Shown in pieces: positions 4,073-12,091 of a stretch of DNA of 23,492 nucleotides. The stretch spans positions 1 to 23,492 of IMG/VR virus record IMGVR_UViG_3300044844_000075, one strand, 5' to 3'. The DNA comes from a virus. The position numbers and the translations under genes are program-made. The notes beneath the pieces were generated by a model. That model had not been told where the DNA came from. It ran no database searches and saw only the letters and a program-made list of their open reading frames with translations. How positions within the stretch are numbered: position 1 is the first letter of the stretch; each line of letters starts with the position of its first letter.

Positions 4073-5089
4073 TTAAAATACTTTTCCTTTTGTTATTCTC
4101 TTATTGTGAACTCTATAATCTCCATTAGTCTCTTTCTCTAGTAAAGCAAACCCAGCATTATACTGGTCCACGTGCTTACAATACTCAACGTTCGGATGCA
4201 TTAGCATTCCAGTTGTCCAACAAGTAAACATTTCGCCATCAAATTGGTTCTTAGTAGTGTACTCGCTTGTCCTATGAACGTGAGATGCAATAGCCGATTG
4301 CTTAACCCTATCGTAAAGGGTCTTAGCAGGGCTTACACCGCTTCCTCTCTTAAAAGTAGTATCTCCGTGTATAATTGGCAACTTGCCAAATTTAACGTGG
4401 TCTAAGTTCTTTAGAGGCTTTATCCCAAATTCATTTAGCTTCAACAAATCTTCTAACTCGAACAATTGCAAACTTAACAATTCTGGTGCTTTTGTCCTCA
4501 TATATCTTTCGTAGCGAAATTCGTGATTTGCATCCAAATTGTAATAAATAATTAAATTAGGGAATGACCTTCTTATAAATCCTAGCATCTCTAATATGCT
4601 CTCATATTCATCGTTAAACTTTCTTACTCTTGGGTCTTTTTGGAAGTCGCTTAATTGGTAGAAATCCACTAAGTCGCCATTTATAAATAACGTATCTATC
4701 CCTTCTTTGTTTAAGTAGTTAAAGCAAACATCTATCGCTTTTGGGTCGTGGAATGGGACTTGTATATCACTAATAAATCCCATCTTCTTAATTCCTAATG
4801 GTAAATCAAATACAACCTTTTCCTCTGCCCAAGTATCAGGTTGCACAAAATGACTGCAACTTCTTTTAGTCTTTTCTAAATATTCTTTATTGTTTACTGA
4901 AATCTTATCTGTACCAGTCTTGCCTCTGTAATAGCGTATTAGATAACGCACATTCTCTTGGTCGCTAAAGTGATTCTTATTCTCTTTAAGGATTAAACTA
5001 GCTAATGTATTTGAGGGCATCCACGCAGGATACTTTGCCAAGTAGTCTAAGACTATTTGACCACTCATTGTTGGTTTACTTCCAGCCAT
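4073..5089 (-). CDS. Calcineurin-like metallophosphoesterase with N-terminal helical domain
   Basis: This is a 338-residue protein. The phosphoesterase core spans about residues 100-300. Its motifs are SDIQVPFHD (107-115), NGDLVDFY (137-144), DANHEFR (186-192), IIHGD (239-243) and ASHVHR (268-273), which supply metal ligands Asp108, Asp139, Asn188, His241, His270 and His272. The first motif is D-I-Q where most relatives have D-x-H. Residues 7-60 look like a helix-turn-helix or winged domain, which suggests nucleic acid binding. Such enzymes hydrolyse phosphodiester or phosphomonoester bonds; the substrate is not predictable here. It sits between the endolysin and two small genes in the late unit. 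Confidence 0.8.
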   Translation of the reverse strand: MAGSKPTMSGQIVLDYLAKYPAWMPSNTLASLILKENKNHFSDQENVRYLIRYYRGKTGTDKISVNNKEYLEKTKRSCSHFVQPDTWAEEKVVFDLPLGIKKMGFISDIQVPFHDPKAIDVCFNYLNKEGIDTLFINGDLVDFYQLSDFQKDPRVRKFNDEYESILEMLGFIRRSFPNLIIYYNLDANHEFRYERYMRTKAPELLSLQLFELEDLLKLNEFGIKPLKNLDHVKFGKLPIIHGDTTFKRGSGVSPAKTLYDRVKQSAIASHVHRTSEYTTKNQFDGEMFTCWTTGMLMHPNVEYCKHVDQYNAGFALLEKETNGDYRVHNKRITKGKVF

Positions 5090-5103
5090 ATTTTAGGTTT
5101 TTG

Positions 5104-5709
5104 TTATGCTAACGAATCGCGAATCAAGTCTGCTTCTGCTTCCCTTCTCACTACTAAACCATCTAATCCTTTGCCTTCCCAATGTCTCTTACTGCTCTCT
5201 ATTGCCTCTGCAATTCCATCATAATCCTTGTTCTTAACCATCTCTACTATTCGCTTCATCTCAATCCTTGAATCACCTTCTAGCTTATTGCCTCTATTGT
5301 AAACCATAGAAACCAACGCACCCTGAGTGTCCTCATTTAACGTTTCTAACTCTGGGTATATTGCCTTAGTCATTTTAAAATACTTAGGCACTGAGCATTT
5401 AACGAATACCTCGTATGCAATATTGTATGAGATTTTAACCTGCATTAATTCCCCTCTTAACATTTGTTTTGCTTGTATGCCTTTAAGTCCAATAGTCTTT
5501 CTTAATGGCTCTAAAAAGTTAGGAGTAAGTTTATTACCCCAGTCTAAAAAGAATTGCTTTTCATTTACAAAACCACAATCGTAACCCATTCCAATAGTGA
5601 TGCCTGATTCTCCACCTGCCCAAATAGGAGATTGTAGTTTCTTATCATAGTATGCTCTACCTCCAACCTCAAATTGGATAATAAGGTCTATTGCTTTTTT
5701 ACTTAACAT
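5104..5709 (-). CDS. Endolysin, GH24/pesticin-like lysozyme
   Basis: This is a 201-residue protein with no signal peptide. The N-terminus FEVGGRAYYDKKLQSPIWAG, followed by GITIGMGYDCG, has the E-x(7)-D arrangement and the following T of T4-type/pesticin-like lysozymes: Glu14 as the general acid, with Asp22 and Thr38 nearby. A later MVYNRG segment and the C-terminal VRREAEADLIRD motif are also typical. It would cleave peptidoglycan after a holin lets it through the inner membrane. Its ATG overlaps the end of a 28-residue membrane peptide gene by 11 bases. It is the last gene of the lysis cassette. Confidence 0.85.
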   Translation of the reverse strand: MLSKKAIDLIIQFEVGGRAYYDKKLQSPIWAGGESGITIGMGYDCGFVNEKQFFLDWGNKLTPNFLEPLRKTIGLKGIQAKQMLRGELMQVKISYNIAYEVFVKCSVPKYFKMTKAIYPELETLNEDTQGALVSMVYNRGNKLEGDSRIEMKRIVEMVKNKDYDGIAEAIESSKRHWEGKGLDGLVVRREAEADLIRDSLA

Positions 5710-5785
5710 ATCTTGCCGTTATAAAGAATATTAATAATACAAACCAAAGCACTAAGGCTAGTCTAAGGATTGTTTGTTGTTTCAT
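5699..5785 (-). CDS. 28-residue membrane peptide between holin and endolysin
   Basis: The ATG at 5785 overlaps the TGA of the holin-like gene as ATGA, and its stop lies 11 bases inside the endolysin gene. The product has a basic start (MKQQTILR), a run of about 17 hydrophobic residues (LALVLWFVLLIFFITA) and a basic end (RYVK). The position and topology suit a small holin, antiholin or pinholin-like regulator. Because both edges are interlocked with its neighbours, translation is likely even though it is very short. The function is inferred. Confidence 0.5.
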   Translation of the reverse strand: MKQQTILRLALVLWFVLLIFFITARYVK

Positions 5786-5997
5786 TTTGAGAATTTATCT
5801 ATCGTTGTAGTTCCCATTGCAGCAATACATATTACCATTACTGCATCTACTAATTTATCACTAGGTGCTACTTCAATATGACTAAATGAATTAGCTATCA
5901 AAGTAATACATAGAAATAATGCAGATATTAAAGCAATCACTCTTTTAGTGCTTATGCTTCCTCTTTCATCACTAAGTAAATTTTTTATCCATTCCAT
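5782..5997 (-). CDS. Holin-like protein
   Basis: This 71-residue protein has a cytoplasmic amphipathic start (MEWIKNLLSDERGSISTKRV) and two hydrophobic spans (about residues 20-37 and 47-65), ending in the basic IDKFSK. Bacteroidota phages commonly carry two-span holins of this form, with an N-terminal ERGSxSTKR-like segment, next to the endolysin. Holins make the inner membrane lesion that times lysis. It is followed by the 28-residue peptide through ATGA. Confidence 0.7.
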   Translation of the reverse strand: MEWIKNLLSDERGSISTKRVIALISALFLCITLIANSFSHIEVAPSDKLVDAVMVICIAAMGTTTIDKFSK

Positions 5998-5999
5998 AT

Positions 6000-6392
6000 T
6001 TAAAGTTTGCTAAATTGTAAAATAATTATAAAGATTAAAAGGTATTTACCTATTTCTTTGGCTTTGTCGTCTTTTTCGTGGTCTTTGGTTCTATAATTGG
6101 TAAGTTCTCTTGCAGCTTCATACCTAACTTTCCATAGATAGATAGAATCAGTTTTCTCAAATATTTTTTTATTAAGTTTTGCATAGTTTAAGTTTGAATT
6201 GATTATTGAATCATTTAATTTAACAATTGAATCGTTGTAGTTCTTGTATAGGTTGTTTATGTTATTCGCTTGGTCAATAGTTATTATTATAACAGAATCA
6301 GCACCTATTCTTTTACTTCTTGGGTATTGGCAATAAGCTGAATGAACTTCCAGTATCAATAGTAATAGAATCCAACCTAGCTTTAACCTCAC
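6000..6392 (-). CDS. Secreted/membrane coiled-coil protein of the lysis cassette
   Basis: This is a 130-residue protein with a GTG start at 6392. A signal-like or anchor segment (GWILLLLILEVHSAYC, residues 6-21) is followed by a long charged Asn- and Lys-rich coiled coil (about 45-105) and a C-terminal hydrophobic segment (GKYLLIFIIILQF). Its first 80 bases overlap the upstream lipoprotein gene in another frame, an arrangement like overlapped Rz/Rz1 spanins. It could be a spanin component or a membrane protein tying the envelope layers together. There is no clear family match. Confidence 0.55.
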   Translation of the reverse strand: MRLKLGWILLLLILEVHSAYCQYPRSKRIGADSVIIITIDQANNINNLYKNYNDSIVKLNDSIINSNLNYAKLNKKIFEKTDSIYLWKVRYEAARELTNYRTKDHEKDDKAKEIGKYLLIFIIILQFSKL

Positions 6393-6609
6393 TTAATTCA
6401 GTTTTTAAATTGTTAATATTATTTATCGTATTAGTAATTATTTTCTTTTCTTTTTTAGATGCCTCTTTTTGAACTAAAGATGAATTAAGATTGTTTTCAT
6501 TTACTTTGTTAAGCAATAATTGAAACTCATTATCTATCTTTTGTTCTTTACTTGGCTCTTGAGCAGTCAAACTACAACCATACAAAAATATGAATAATAA
6601 ATACCTCAT
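6313..6609 (-). CDS. Putative lipoprotein, o-spanin candidate
   Basis: This 98-residue protein has a short signal sequence ending in a lipobox-like LYGC (Cys12), so the mature N-terminus would be lipidated and held at the outer membrane. The rest is a polar coiled coil (residues 25-80). Small lipoproteins next to a one-span membrane protein are the usual form of outer-membrane spanins. It starts at 6609, in TAATG overlap with a one-span coiled-coil gene that would be the inner-membrane partner, and overlaps the next gene by 80 bases. The signal segment is rather short. Confidence 0.55.
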   Translation of the reverse strand: MRYLLFIFLYGCSLTAQEPSKEQKIDNEFQLLLNKVNENNLNSSLVQKEASKKEKKIITNTINNINNLKTELSEVKARLDSITIDTGSSFSLLPIPKK

Positions 6610-6872
6610 TATTTTGGTATCATTTTAAGGTCAGTTAGAACCTGAAGTTTAGTAGTAGAAACTGCACTCAATGAATCTGATTTCCTTAATGCGTTTTGTA
6701 CTAAATCTAATCTGCCCTCTACCTTTTCTATTCGTACATTTTGTGCTTTTGCTTGGTCTTGAAACGTTGACCTTACATCAATATACAAAGCCGATATTCC
6801 ACATAGTACAATGAATAAAGTAGCCACAATGGGTTGCTTAACAAACTCTTTATATGATACAGGTAGTTTCAT
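6609..6872 (-). CDS. One-span coiled-coil membrane protein, i-spanin candidate
   Basis: This is an 87-residue protein. A short cytoplasmic start (MKLPVSYKEFVKQ) is followed by one transmembrane segment (PIVATLFIVLCGISALYI) and a periplasmic coiled coil (about 35-75, FQDQAKAQNVRIEKVEGRLD and on). This is the topology of an Rz-type inner-membrane spanin. Its stop overlaps the start of the lipoprotein gene (TAATG), matching the i-spanin then o-spanin gene order. The role is inferred from topology and placement, not sequence identity. Confidence 0.5.
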   Translation of the reverse strand: MKLPVSYKEFVKQPIVATLFIVLCGISALYIDVRSTFQDQAKAQNVRIEKVEGRLDLVQNALRKSDSLSAVSTTKLQVLTDLKMIPK

Positions 6873-7405
6873 TAGAATTTTTTGTAATATCCGATTGAAT
6901 ATTGATTAGTAGTAGCTGATATAGTAAATAAGCCCTTTTTAGGCATTTTAAACGCTAAACCAACTCCTATCCCAACTTTATTGTCAAATGCCCTTAAATC
7001 GGCTAATATACCCCAATAAAGCTCATTTTTGGATGGTATTATCCTAATGGTTTCCACTTTTATAGTTTTTTGACTTATATCTGCGTAAAAACCACGATTT
7101 TTTATCTTGTTTTGACTGATTGTGTCGTTAATAATAAATGTGCTTGAATCTATCTTTATAGTGTCCGAGTAGGCTCGTACGTACGCATAATCTTGAACTA
7201 TACGTACAGTATCGTGTACAATGGTCGTATCAATACCTAAAACGACAAAAGGGATAGAATCCCCTTTAATATATTTCTTTGTTATGTCGTGCTTATAGAT
7301 AGTATCGGTATGCGTTACTATTGTAGGCTCATTGCCGTTATACCTTCCGTTGAAGATGAAGATAAGTGCTACTGCAATCACTAAAGTAATTACAATGTCT
7401 CTCAT
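6872..7405 (-). CDS. Membrane-anchored protein of the lysis region
   Basis: This is a 177-residue protein. One N-terminal hydrophobic segment (IVITLVIAVALIFIF, residues 4-18) anchors it. The rest is beta-rich and Thr/Asp/Ile-rich (HTDTIYKH, DTTIVHDTVRIV), and the C-terminus ends in alternating aromatic strands (NQYSIGYYKKF) reminiscent of an outer-membrane-associated beta structure. Similar proteins with an anchor and repeated TDTI-type strands occur in Bacteroidota phages near lysis genes, but I cannot name the family with confidence. It has TAATG overlaps with both neighbours. Confidence 0.5.
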   Translation of the reverse strand: MRDIVITLVIAVALIFIFNGRYNGNEPTIVTHTDTIYKHDITKKYIKGDSIPFVVLGIDTTIVHDTVRIVQDYAYVRAYSDTIKIDSSTFIINDTISQNKIKNRGFYADISQKTIKVETIRIIPSKNELYWGILADLRAFDNKVGIGVGLAFKMPKKGLFTISATTNQYSIGYYKKF

Positions 7406-7578
7406 TACTTAAACTTTTTAGCTGCCTTGTAATAATATCTAATGGCGAAAAGTCCAGATGCAATAGCAACCAAACTACCAAAGAATGTTACAATAGGTTG
7501 AATACTTGCGATGCTGATTGCAGCACTTGTGATACTCAGTACCATTCCAAAGTCGGCTTGATTGCTATGTGGAGTCAT
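7405..7578 (-). CDS. Small two-span membrane protein, holin-like
   Basis: This 57-residue frame starts at ATG 7578 and ends at TAA 7407-7405, with single-base TAATG overlaps at both ends. The hydrophobic stretches are roughly residues 11-27 (GMVLSITSAAISIASIQ) and 30-47 (VTFFGSLVAIASGLFAI), ending in a basic tail (RYYYKAAKKFK). The two spans, short loop and basic end are holin-like. With the separate holin-like gene at 5782-5997, one of the two may be an antiholin. Confidence 0.6.
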   Translation of the reverse strand: MTPHSNQADFGMVLSITSAAISIASIQPIVTFFGSLVAIASGLFAIRYYYKAAKKFK

Positions 7579-7724
7579 TATACTTCTTTTGCTTCCTCTA
7601 TTGGAGGATTTTGTTCTGCATTTAATTTGCCTAAAAACTGCAATAGGGGTAAGCCATAAGCAGTTGGGATAGTGTTGATAAATGCTTCTAATTCTTTGAT
7701 TTGTTGTTCGTTGATTGTTATCAT
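7578..7724 (-). CDS. Small hypothetical protein at the head of the lysis cassette
   Basis: This 48-residue frame starts at ATG 7724. It has a helical acidic N-terminal half (INEQQIKELEAFINTIPTAY), a short hydrophobic segment (GLPLLQFLGKL) and an acidic tail (NPPIEEAKEV). It is joined to the next gene by TAATG. Similar 45-50-residue proteins beside fibre or lysis genes are common in Bacteroidota phages, but their role is unknown. Confidence 0.5.
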   Translation of the reverse strand: MITINEQQIKELEAFINTIPTAYGLPLLQFLGKLNAEQNPPIEEAKEV

Positions 7725-7739
7725 AATATTGATTTTTTA

Positions 7740-7747
7740 CAAATATA
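7740..7747 (-). promoter_or_regulatory. Possible -7 promoter box before the lysis cassette
   Basis: The minus strand reads TATATTTG, a perfect match to the Bacteroidota -7 box, in the 41-base gap before ATG 7724. No convincing -33 TTTG occurs 17-23 bases upstream, so this is a weak candidate for a lysis-cassette promoter. Confidence 0.25.
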
Positions 7748-7765
7748 AGTATTATTCAGATATAA

Positions 7766-8086
7766 TTATGGATTAGTAAAAGGCAAAGGTAAAACTACAA
7801 TTGAAGGGTTAATTATATTCTCTATTTCTGCGTCTAATCGCAAGTCAATTGATTCAACATCTAATCCAGCATCTAACCAGCCACAAACTTGCTCGTAAGT
7901 TAAATCAGGATATGCAGTAAAGTCAGTTTCGCTAGGAGTTGTGCAACTCATAGTTCCATAACAAGAAACATTAATATCTTCTTGTTGTGCAGTTCTATTC
8001 CAATTAACTACTTTGACTACATCTATTAATCCATCCTCACTTGGTGCAGTATCTAATTGGCCTATAAGCCATTGATAAGTATTCAT
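7766..8086 (-). CDS. Small fibre-adjacent protein, possible assembly chaperone
   Basis: This is a 106-residue acidic protein with a hydrophobic C-terminus. The segment SEDGLIDVVKVVNWNRTAQQ, followed by CYGTMSCTTP, is a pattern found in small phage proteins downstream of tail genes (strand, V-V-x-V-x-W, then a Y-G-T turn). A second half (TYEQVCGWLDAGLDVESID) forms a helical EQ-type segment like those near the ends of Tfa-like fibre accessory proteins. It lies one base beyond the fibre gene. An accessory or chaperone role for the fibre is inferred from position. Confidence 0.5.
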   Translation of the reverse strand: MNTYQWLIGQLDTAPSEDGLIDVVKVVNWNRTAQQEDINVSCYGTMSCTTPSETDFTAYPDLTYEQVCGWLDAGLDVESIDLRLDAEIENIINPSIVVLPLPFTNP

Positions 8087-8087
8087 A

Positions 8088-11000
8088 TTATTTATTTTTT
8101 AACTCGTTTATTTGTTCTTGTAATAATGTTATTATTGCTTGTTGTTCTTGCATTCCTTTAGTTAACATTGCTATTATAGCTCTATCATAAATACCCCATT
8201 TTTCATTTTCTTTTTTTGGAGTATTAGCACCTTCCTCACCAATTGCCTCATTAACCTCTTGAGCATAAAATCCTAATTGTCTTAAATCAGTTGGTAATCC
8301 ACTTTCTTCTTTCCAATAGAAATATCTAGGAGTTAATTTTAATATTTTATCTAAAGCACTATCTATGTAACCATCTGATATTTTTAGATTCATATCTGAA
8401 GTAGTAGATAATACTCCTCCTGTTGCAGTAACTGCTCCACTACCAAGAGTAGAAATAGTAACAAGACCAGCAGTGCCTTGAACTTTCATTACTAGACTAT
8501 TACCAACAAAAAAAGCGTGAGCTCCAAGAGTATTATTTCCGCTTGTATGATATTGTAAGTCAAATGAAGGTCCAGAAGTAAATCCTTGTATAGTTGAACC
8601 TAGATTAAAAAGATATAATTTTAATGAAGCATCAGTAGCACCACTAGAATAATCATTATTAAATCTAAAATTTTTAGGAGTAGCAGTTGAATTTCCTGCA
8701 GAGCCACTTCCACCATTAAACGAAATATCACCCCCATTTGAAATAGCTAATCTATCAAAGCCATTTGTAAATATATTAAATGCGTGATTGCTTTCTGTTC
8801 CTATACTACCAAATCCTAACCCAAAATTAGCAAATAAACCAATATTTACATCACCTGATGTACCACCTGTAAATCTTGAAATAAAACCATTTGCATTATT
8901 AGTAACGTGCAATTTATAACTAGGTGAAGTTGTACCAACACCCACATTACCTCCTCTTGGATTTAATGCTAAAGATGGAAAAGCACCACTAGAAACTATA
9001 GTTGATTGAATCCAAGCATAAGATGTTCCAAATGCCCCAAAACAAAGACTATTATCAGATGAATTTCTAAGTGTTAAAATACCAAAAGAATTTGCTTCAC
9101 TACTTTGACCAAGTATATCTAAGCTAGTACTTTGTGGGCTACTTGTACCAATACCTACACGACCTGATGCTGTAATACGCATTCTTTCTAAATCGTTAGT
9201 AGCTATTACAATAGCAGTATTACCTACATTATATATATATGCGTTATTTTGTAAATTACTATTAGGAACAGCACTTCCGCCAATTCCAACGAAAAAATTT
9301 GCACCTGAATTTGGATTTGTATAACGAGTTGAATTATATACACTTGCTCCAGTTCTTTCTAAATGCAAGGTATCGCTTGGAGTAATTGTTCCAATACCTA
9401 CATTACCTCCACTTGCAACTGTGAATCTTACATTACCTCCTACAGTGCCATAAGTTGTTCTTTGAGCAATATTAAAGTTTGAATCTGGACCAGTAAAAAA
9501 TAAATCAACACCTCTACCAGCTACTTTTTGTACTCCGTATTCATAAGTTCCATTTCTATAATAATTTTGTTCGGTTACATTATCAGCTGCACCTCTATTA
9601 TTTAATATTCCATTTACTGTAAAATCACTACTAAAATACCCTGTACCAACAACATCAAAAGTAGCTGCTGGACTTCCAGTTCCAATTCCAATATTATTAC
9701 CTCCTGTAATATACATTGCTGGGCTTCCGTTAACTCCACTTGCACTTGATGTATAAAAAGCTAAATCAGTTCCATAAGTTCCACCAAATCCACTAGCAGT
9801 TAATTGAATTAATGTACCACTACCCATTGTCATCACTAATTGTCTCTTAAAACCTTCTAGGTTATCACTTCTAAATCTTGTATTGTTACTTGCTACATCT
9901 AATCCAACAGTTCCAGTATTAGTAGGGTTAATATAAAGTTGACCTGTTAAAGTACCTCCTGTTAAAAGAAGATAGTTAGCTAAAGAAGCAGTAGATGCTT
10001 TATTATTAAAAGTTGTCCAATCAGCAGAACTTAATGCACCTCTGTTTGTTGCACTTGCAGTAGGAACATTTAAAGTAATTACAGGAGTTGTTGTACTATT
10101 TGCAACACTTGAACTTAAATCAGTTCCACTTGTGCCTAAAGTTAAAGCAGATACCGATGTAACAGTTCCACTTGTTAATTGAGATGTTAAAGCCAAAGTA
10201 CCACTAGCAGATGGAAAATTATAAGTATATGCACCTTGTCCTATTGTACTACCAAATATTACACCTAATCCAACTCCATCAATAAGTATTTTATTAGAAG
10301 GACTCATTATCATCATTGTAGCATAACTACTTGTTCCAAAAAGTTGTCCTTGTATAGGAATATTATTATTTAATAATAAACTTCCAGTCATTATTCCACC
10401 AGCTAAAGGTAGATAAGAACCTAATTGACTTGTTAAAGCTACTGTTCCTGAAAAGTCTGGAAAAGTATAAGTATATGGAGTTGAAACTGGAGAACCAACA
10501 AAATCTAAACTTATATTCTTTACTGAATTACCATCTGCTATTTTCATTGATAAAGTAGAACTTGCTCCTGTACCTGTTTTATCATATCCTTGTGATATAT
10601 AACCACTTACTCCAACTAAAACACCACCTGTTTTATAGTTAACTGATTGGTCAAACATAGTTACAAGTGAAAAATAGTTTTCACCAGTAAAAGTTTGATT
10701 TGCTGATAATAAAGCTATTGTACCACTTGCATCTGGAAGTGTGTATGCTCTATTTGTATTATTGGTTAATGAACCTAAATTAAAACTTGCATATTTATAA
10801 TTAGTTCCATCAACATCAGATATTAAAATAAAGCTACTTGAAACTGCAGCTATTAATCCATAATTTGCAGCATTAGTAAAAAATGGAGATGAACCTTTCT
10901 TTAAATATAAATTTGCTGGGTTTGTGCCATTGCCATTTAATACACCATTTGTAAAAGTTCCTATTCCTCCTGTAATTGAAAAAGTACCTAAATTAACATC

Positions 11001-12086
11001 AGCAGTTGCTCCTGTGTAAGGAACGTAACTAGATAAACTTGAAGTAAGTGCTATTGTGCCACTTGCGTTAGGAAATGCATAACTATTACTTGAATTACCA
11101 AAATCTAAATTATTAGTATATACAGTTGAACCTACTTTACTTATTATTGAAAGTCCTGAACCACTACCTGCTAATCCTGTATCACCAGCAATTGGTACTG
11201 GATAAAATCCACCTTTTAAAGATAAACCATTATTAAATGTATTTATATTAGTAAATGTTTTTGCACCTCCTATTGTTTGAGTTCCTGTTGTAATCAATCC
11301 TCTTGCACTTGCACTTGCATCTGGAATATTAAAAGTATGCGTAGCCGTTACACTTGAGATGTTAAAATCACTTCCACTTGTGCCTGTTTGAAAGAATTGT
11401 ACTTGTCTTGTTAAACTATTTAATGTAGTCAATCCCTTAGAAAAAGTTGTAACTACTTGACACAAATGATTGTTCTCAGTATGTAAAGTAACTGTTCTAC
11501 CATCTACGTTTACATATATTCTAATTGATAATCTATCGGTTATTGTCAAAGCAGCAGTAGCCACAGGAATAGCAAAGTAATAAGCACTTAATGTAGTTCC
11601 ATTAGTTAAATATTCTGGGATTGCTTGATTAGAACCTAATAAAGTAAAAGTTGTTCCATCGTACTTGTAAAGTTCTGCATAAACATAAGGATTGTGAGCA
11701 TTAGAGTTTACACTAAAATAAAACTCACAATTAAAGTTTCCAGCAGGTACTTCTAATAAAGCAGGGTCATTAGCATCAGTAATATAACTAGCTATGTAAC
11801 CATTAGCAGAAATAGTAACATCAGTTCCAGCACCGCTAATAGGAACTTTACTTAATTGTTTATAAGCAACCCCACCTATTGTACCTTGACTTACACTTGT
11901 ATTAAGATAATAAGAAACCGAACTACCTCCACCTGTTGATGTAGGGAAATCAGCTAAAGTACCATCTCCTCTTACATATTGAGAAGCATCGCCATCTAAG
12001 GCACTTATTACACCACTATTAGCCACTACTGGACCTTGTATGCTCCTAATCTTTGCTGCTCCTGATATTTGTAATTGATTGCTCAT
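8088..12086 (-). CDS. Tail fibre with C-terminal S74 intramolecular chaperone
   Basis: This is a 1332-residue protein. Residues 59-225 are homologous to a segment of the next tail gene. The middle has four Y-x-[FL]-P-x-x-S-G-T-x-A-L motifs (336, 448, 540 and 622), which mark repeated fibre units, and four G-[IV]-G-T-x-x-P motifs (799-804, 897-902, 978-983 and 1048-1053), typical of phage fibre shafts. From residue 1228 comes the peptidase S74 chaperone: Ser1230-Asp and Lys1235 (SDMNLK) form the expected Ser-Lys dyad, followed by FYAQEVNEA (about 1273-1281) and a C-terminal coiled coil. The chaperone trimerises the fibre and then cuts itself off, releasing about 103 residues. The protein is likely the receptor-binding fibre. 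Confidence 0.85.
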   Translation of the reverse strand: MSNQLQISGAAKIRSIQGPVVANSGVISALDGDASQYVRGDGTLADFPTSTGGGSSVSYYLNTSVSQGTIGGVAYKQLSKVPISGAGTDVTISANGYIASYITDANDPALLEVPAGNFNCEFYFSVNSNAHNPYVYAELYKYDGTTFTLLGSNQAIPEYLTNGTTLSAYYFAIPVATAALTITDRLSIRIYVNVDGRTVTLHTENNHLCQVVTTFSKGLTTLNSLTRQVQFFQTGTSGSDFNISSVTATHTFNIPDASASARGLITTGTQTIGGAKTFTNINTFNNGLSLKGGFYPVPIAGDTGLAGSGSGLSIISKVGSTVYTNNLDFGNSSNSYAFPNASGTIALTSSLSSYVPYTGATADVNLGTFSITGGIGTFTNGVLNGNGTNPANLYLKKGSSPFFTNAANYGLIAAVSSSFILISDVDGTNYKYASFNLGSLTNNTNRAYTLPDASGTIALLSANQTFTGENYFSLVTMFDQSVNYKTGGVLVGVSGYISQGYDKTGTGASSTLSMKIADGNSVKNISLDFVGSPVSTPYTYTFPDFSGTVALTSQLGSYLPLAGGIMTGSLLLNNNIPIQGQLFGTSSYATMMIMSPSNKILIDGVGLGVIFGSTIGQGAYTYNFPSASGTLALTSQLTSGTVTSVSALTLGTSGTDLSSSVANSTTTPVITLNVPTASATNRGALSSADWTTFNNKASTASLANYLLLTGGTLTGQLYINPTNTGTVGLDVASNNTRFRSDNLEGFKRQLVMTMGSGTLIQLTASGFGGTYGTDLAFYTSSASGVNGSPAMYITGGNNIGIGTGSPAATFDVVGTGYFSSDFTVNGILNNRGAADNVTEQNYYRNGTYEYGVQKVAGRGVDLFFTGPDSNFNIAQRTTYGTVGGNVRFTVASGGNVGIGTITPSDTLHLERTGASVYNSTRYTNPNSGANFFVGIGGSAVPNSNLQNNAYIYNVGNTAIVIATNDLERMRITASGRVGIGTSSPQSTSLDILGQSSEANSFGILTLRNSSDNSLCFGAFGTSYAWIQSTIVSSGAFPSLALNPRGGNVGVGTTSPSYKLHVTNNANGFISRFTGGTSGDVNIGLFANFGLGFGSIGTESNHAFNIFTNGFDRLAISNGGDISFNGGSGSAGNSTATPKNFRFNNDYSSGATDASLKLYLFNLGSTIQGFTSGPSFDLQYHTSGNNTLGAHAFFVGNSLVMKVQGTAGLVTISTLGSGAVTATGGVLSTTSDMNLKISDGYIDSALDKILKLTPRYFYWKEESGLPTDLRQLGFYAQEVNEAIGEEGANTPKKENEKWGIYDRAIIAMLTKGMQEQQAIITLLQEQINELKNK

Positions 12087-12091
12087 ATTAA

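Noticed and set aside
5327-5584. Plus-strand open frame inside the endolysin gene
   Set aside because: Antisense shadow of a well-supported gene, with no domain or start signal.
8088-12086. CRISPR-like or tandem DNA repeats in the fibre gene
   Set aside because: The repetition is at protein-motif level with varied spacing and diverged DNA, as is usual for fibres.
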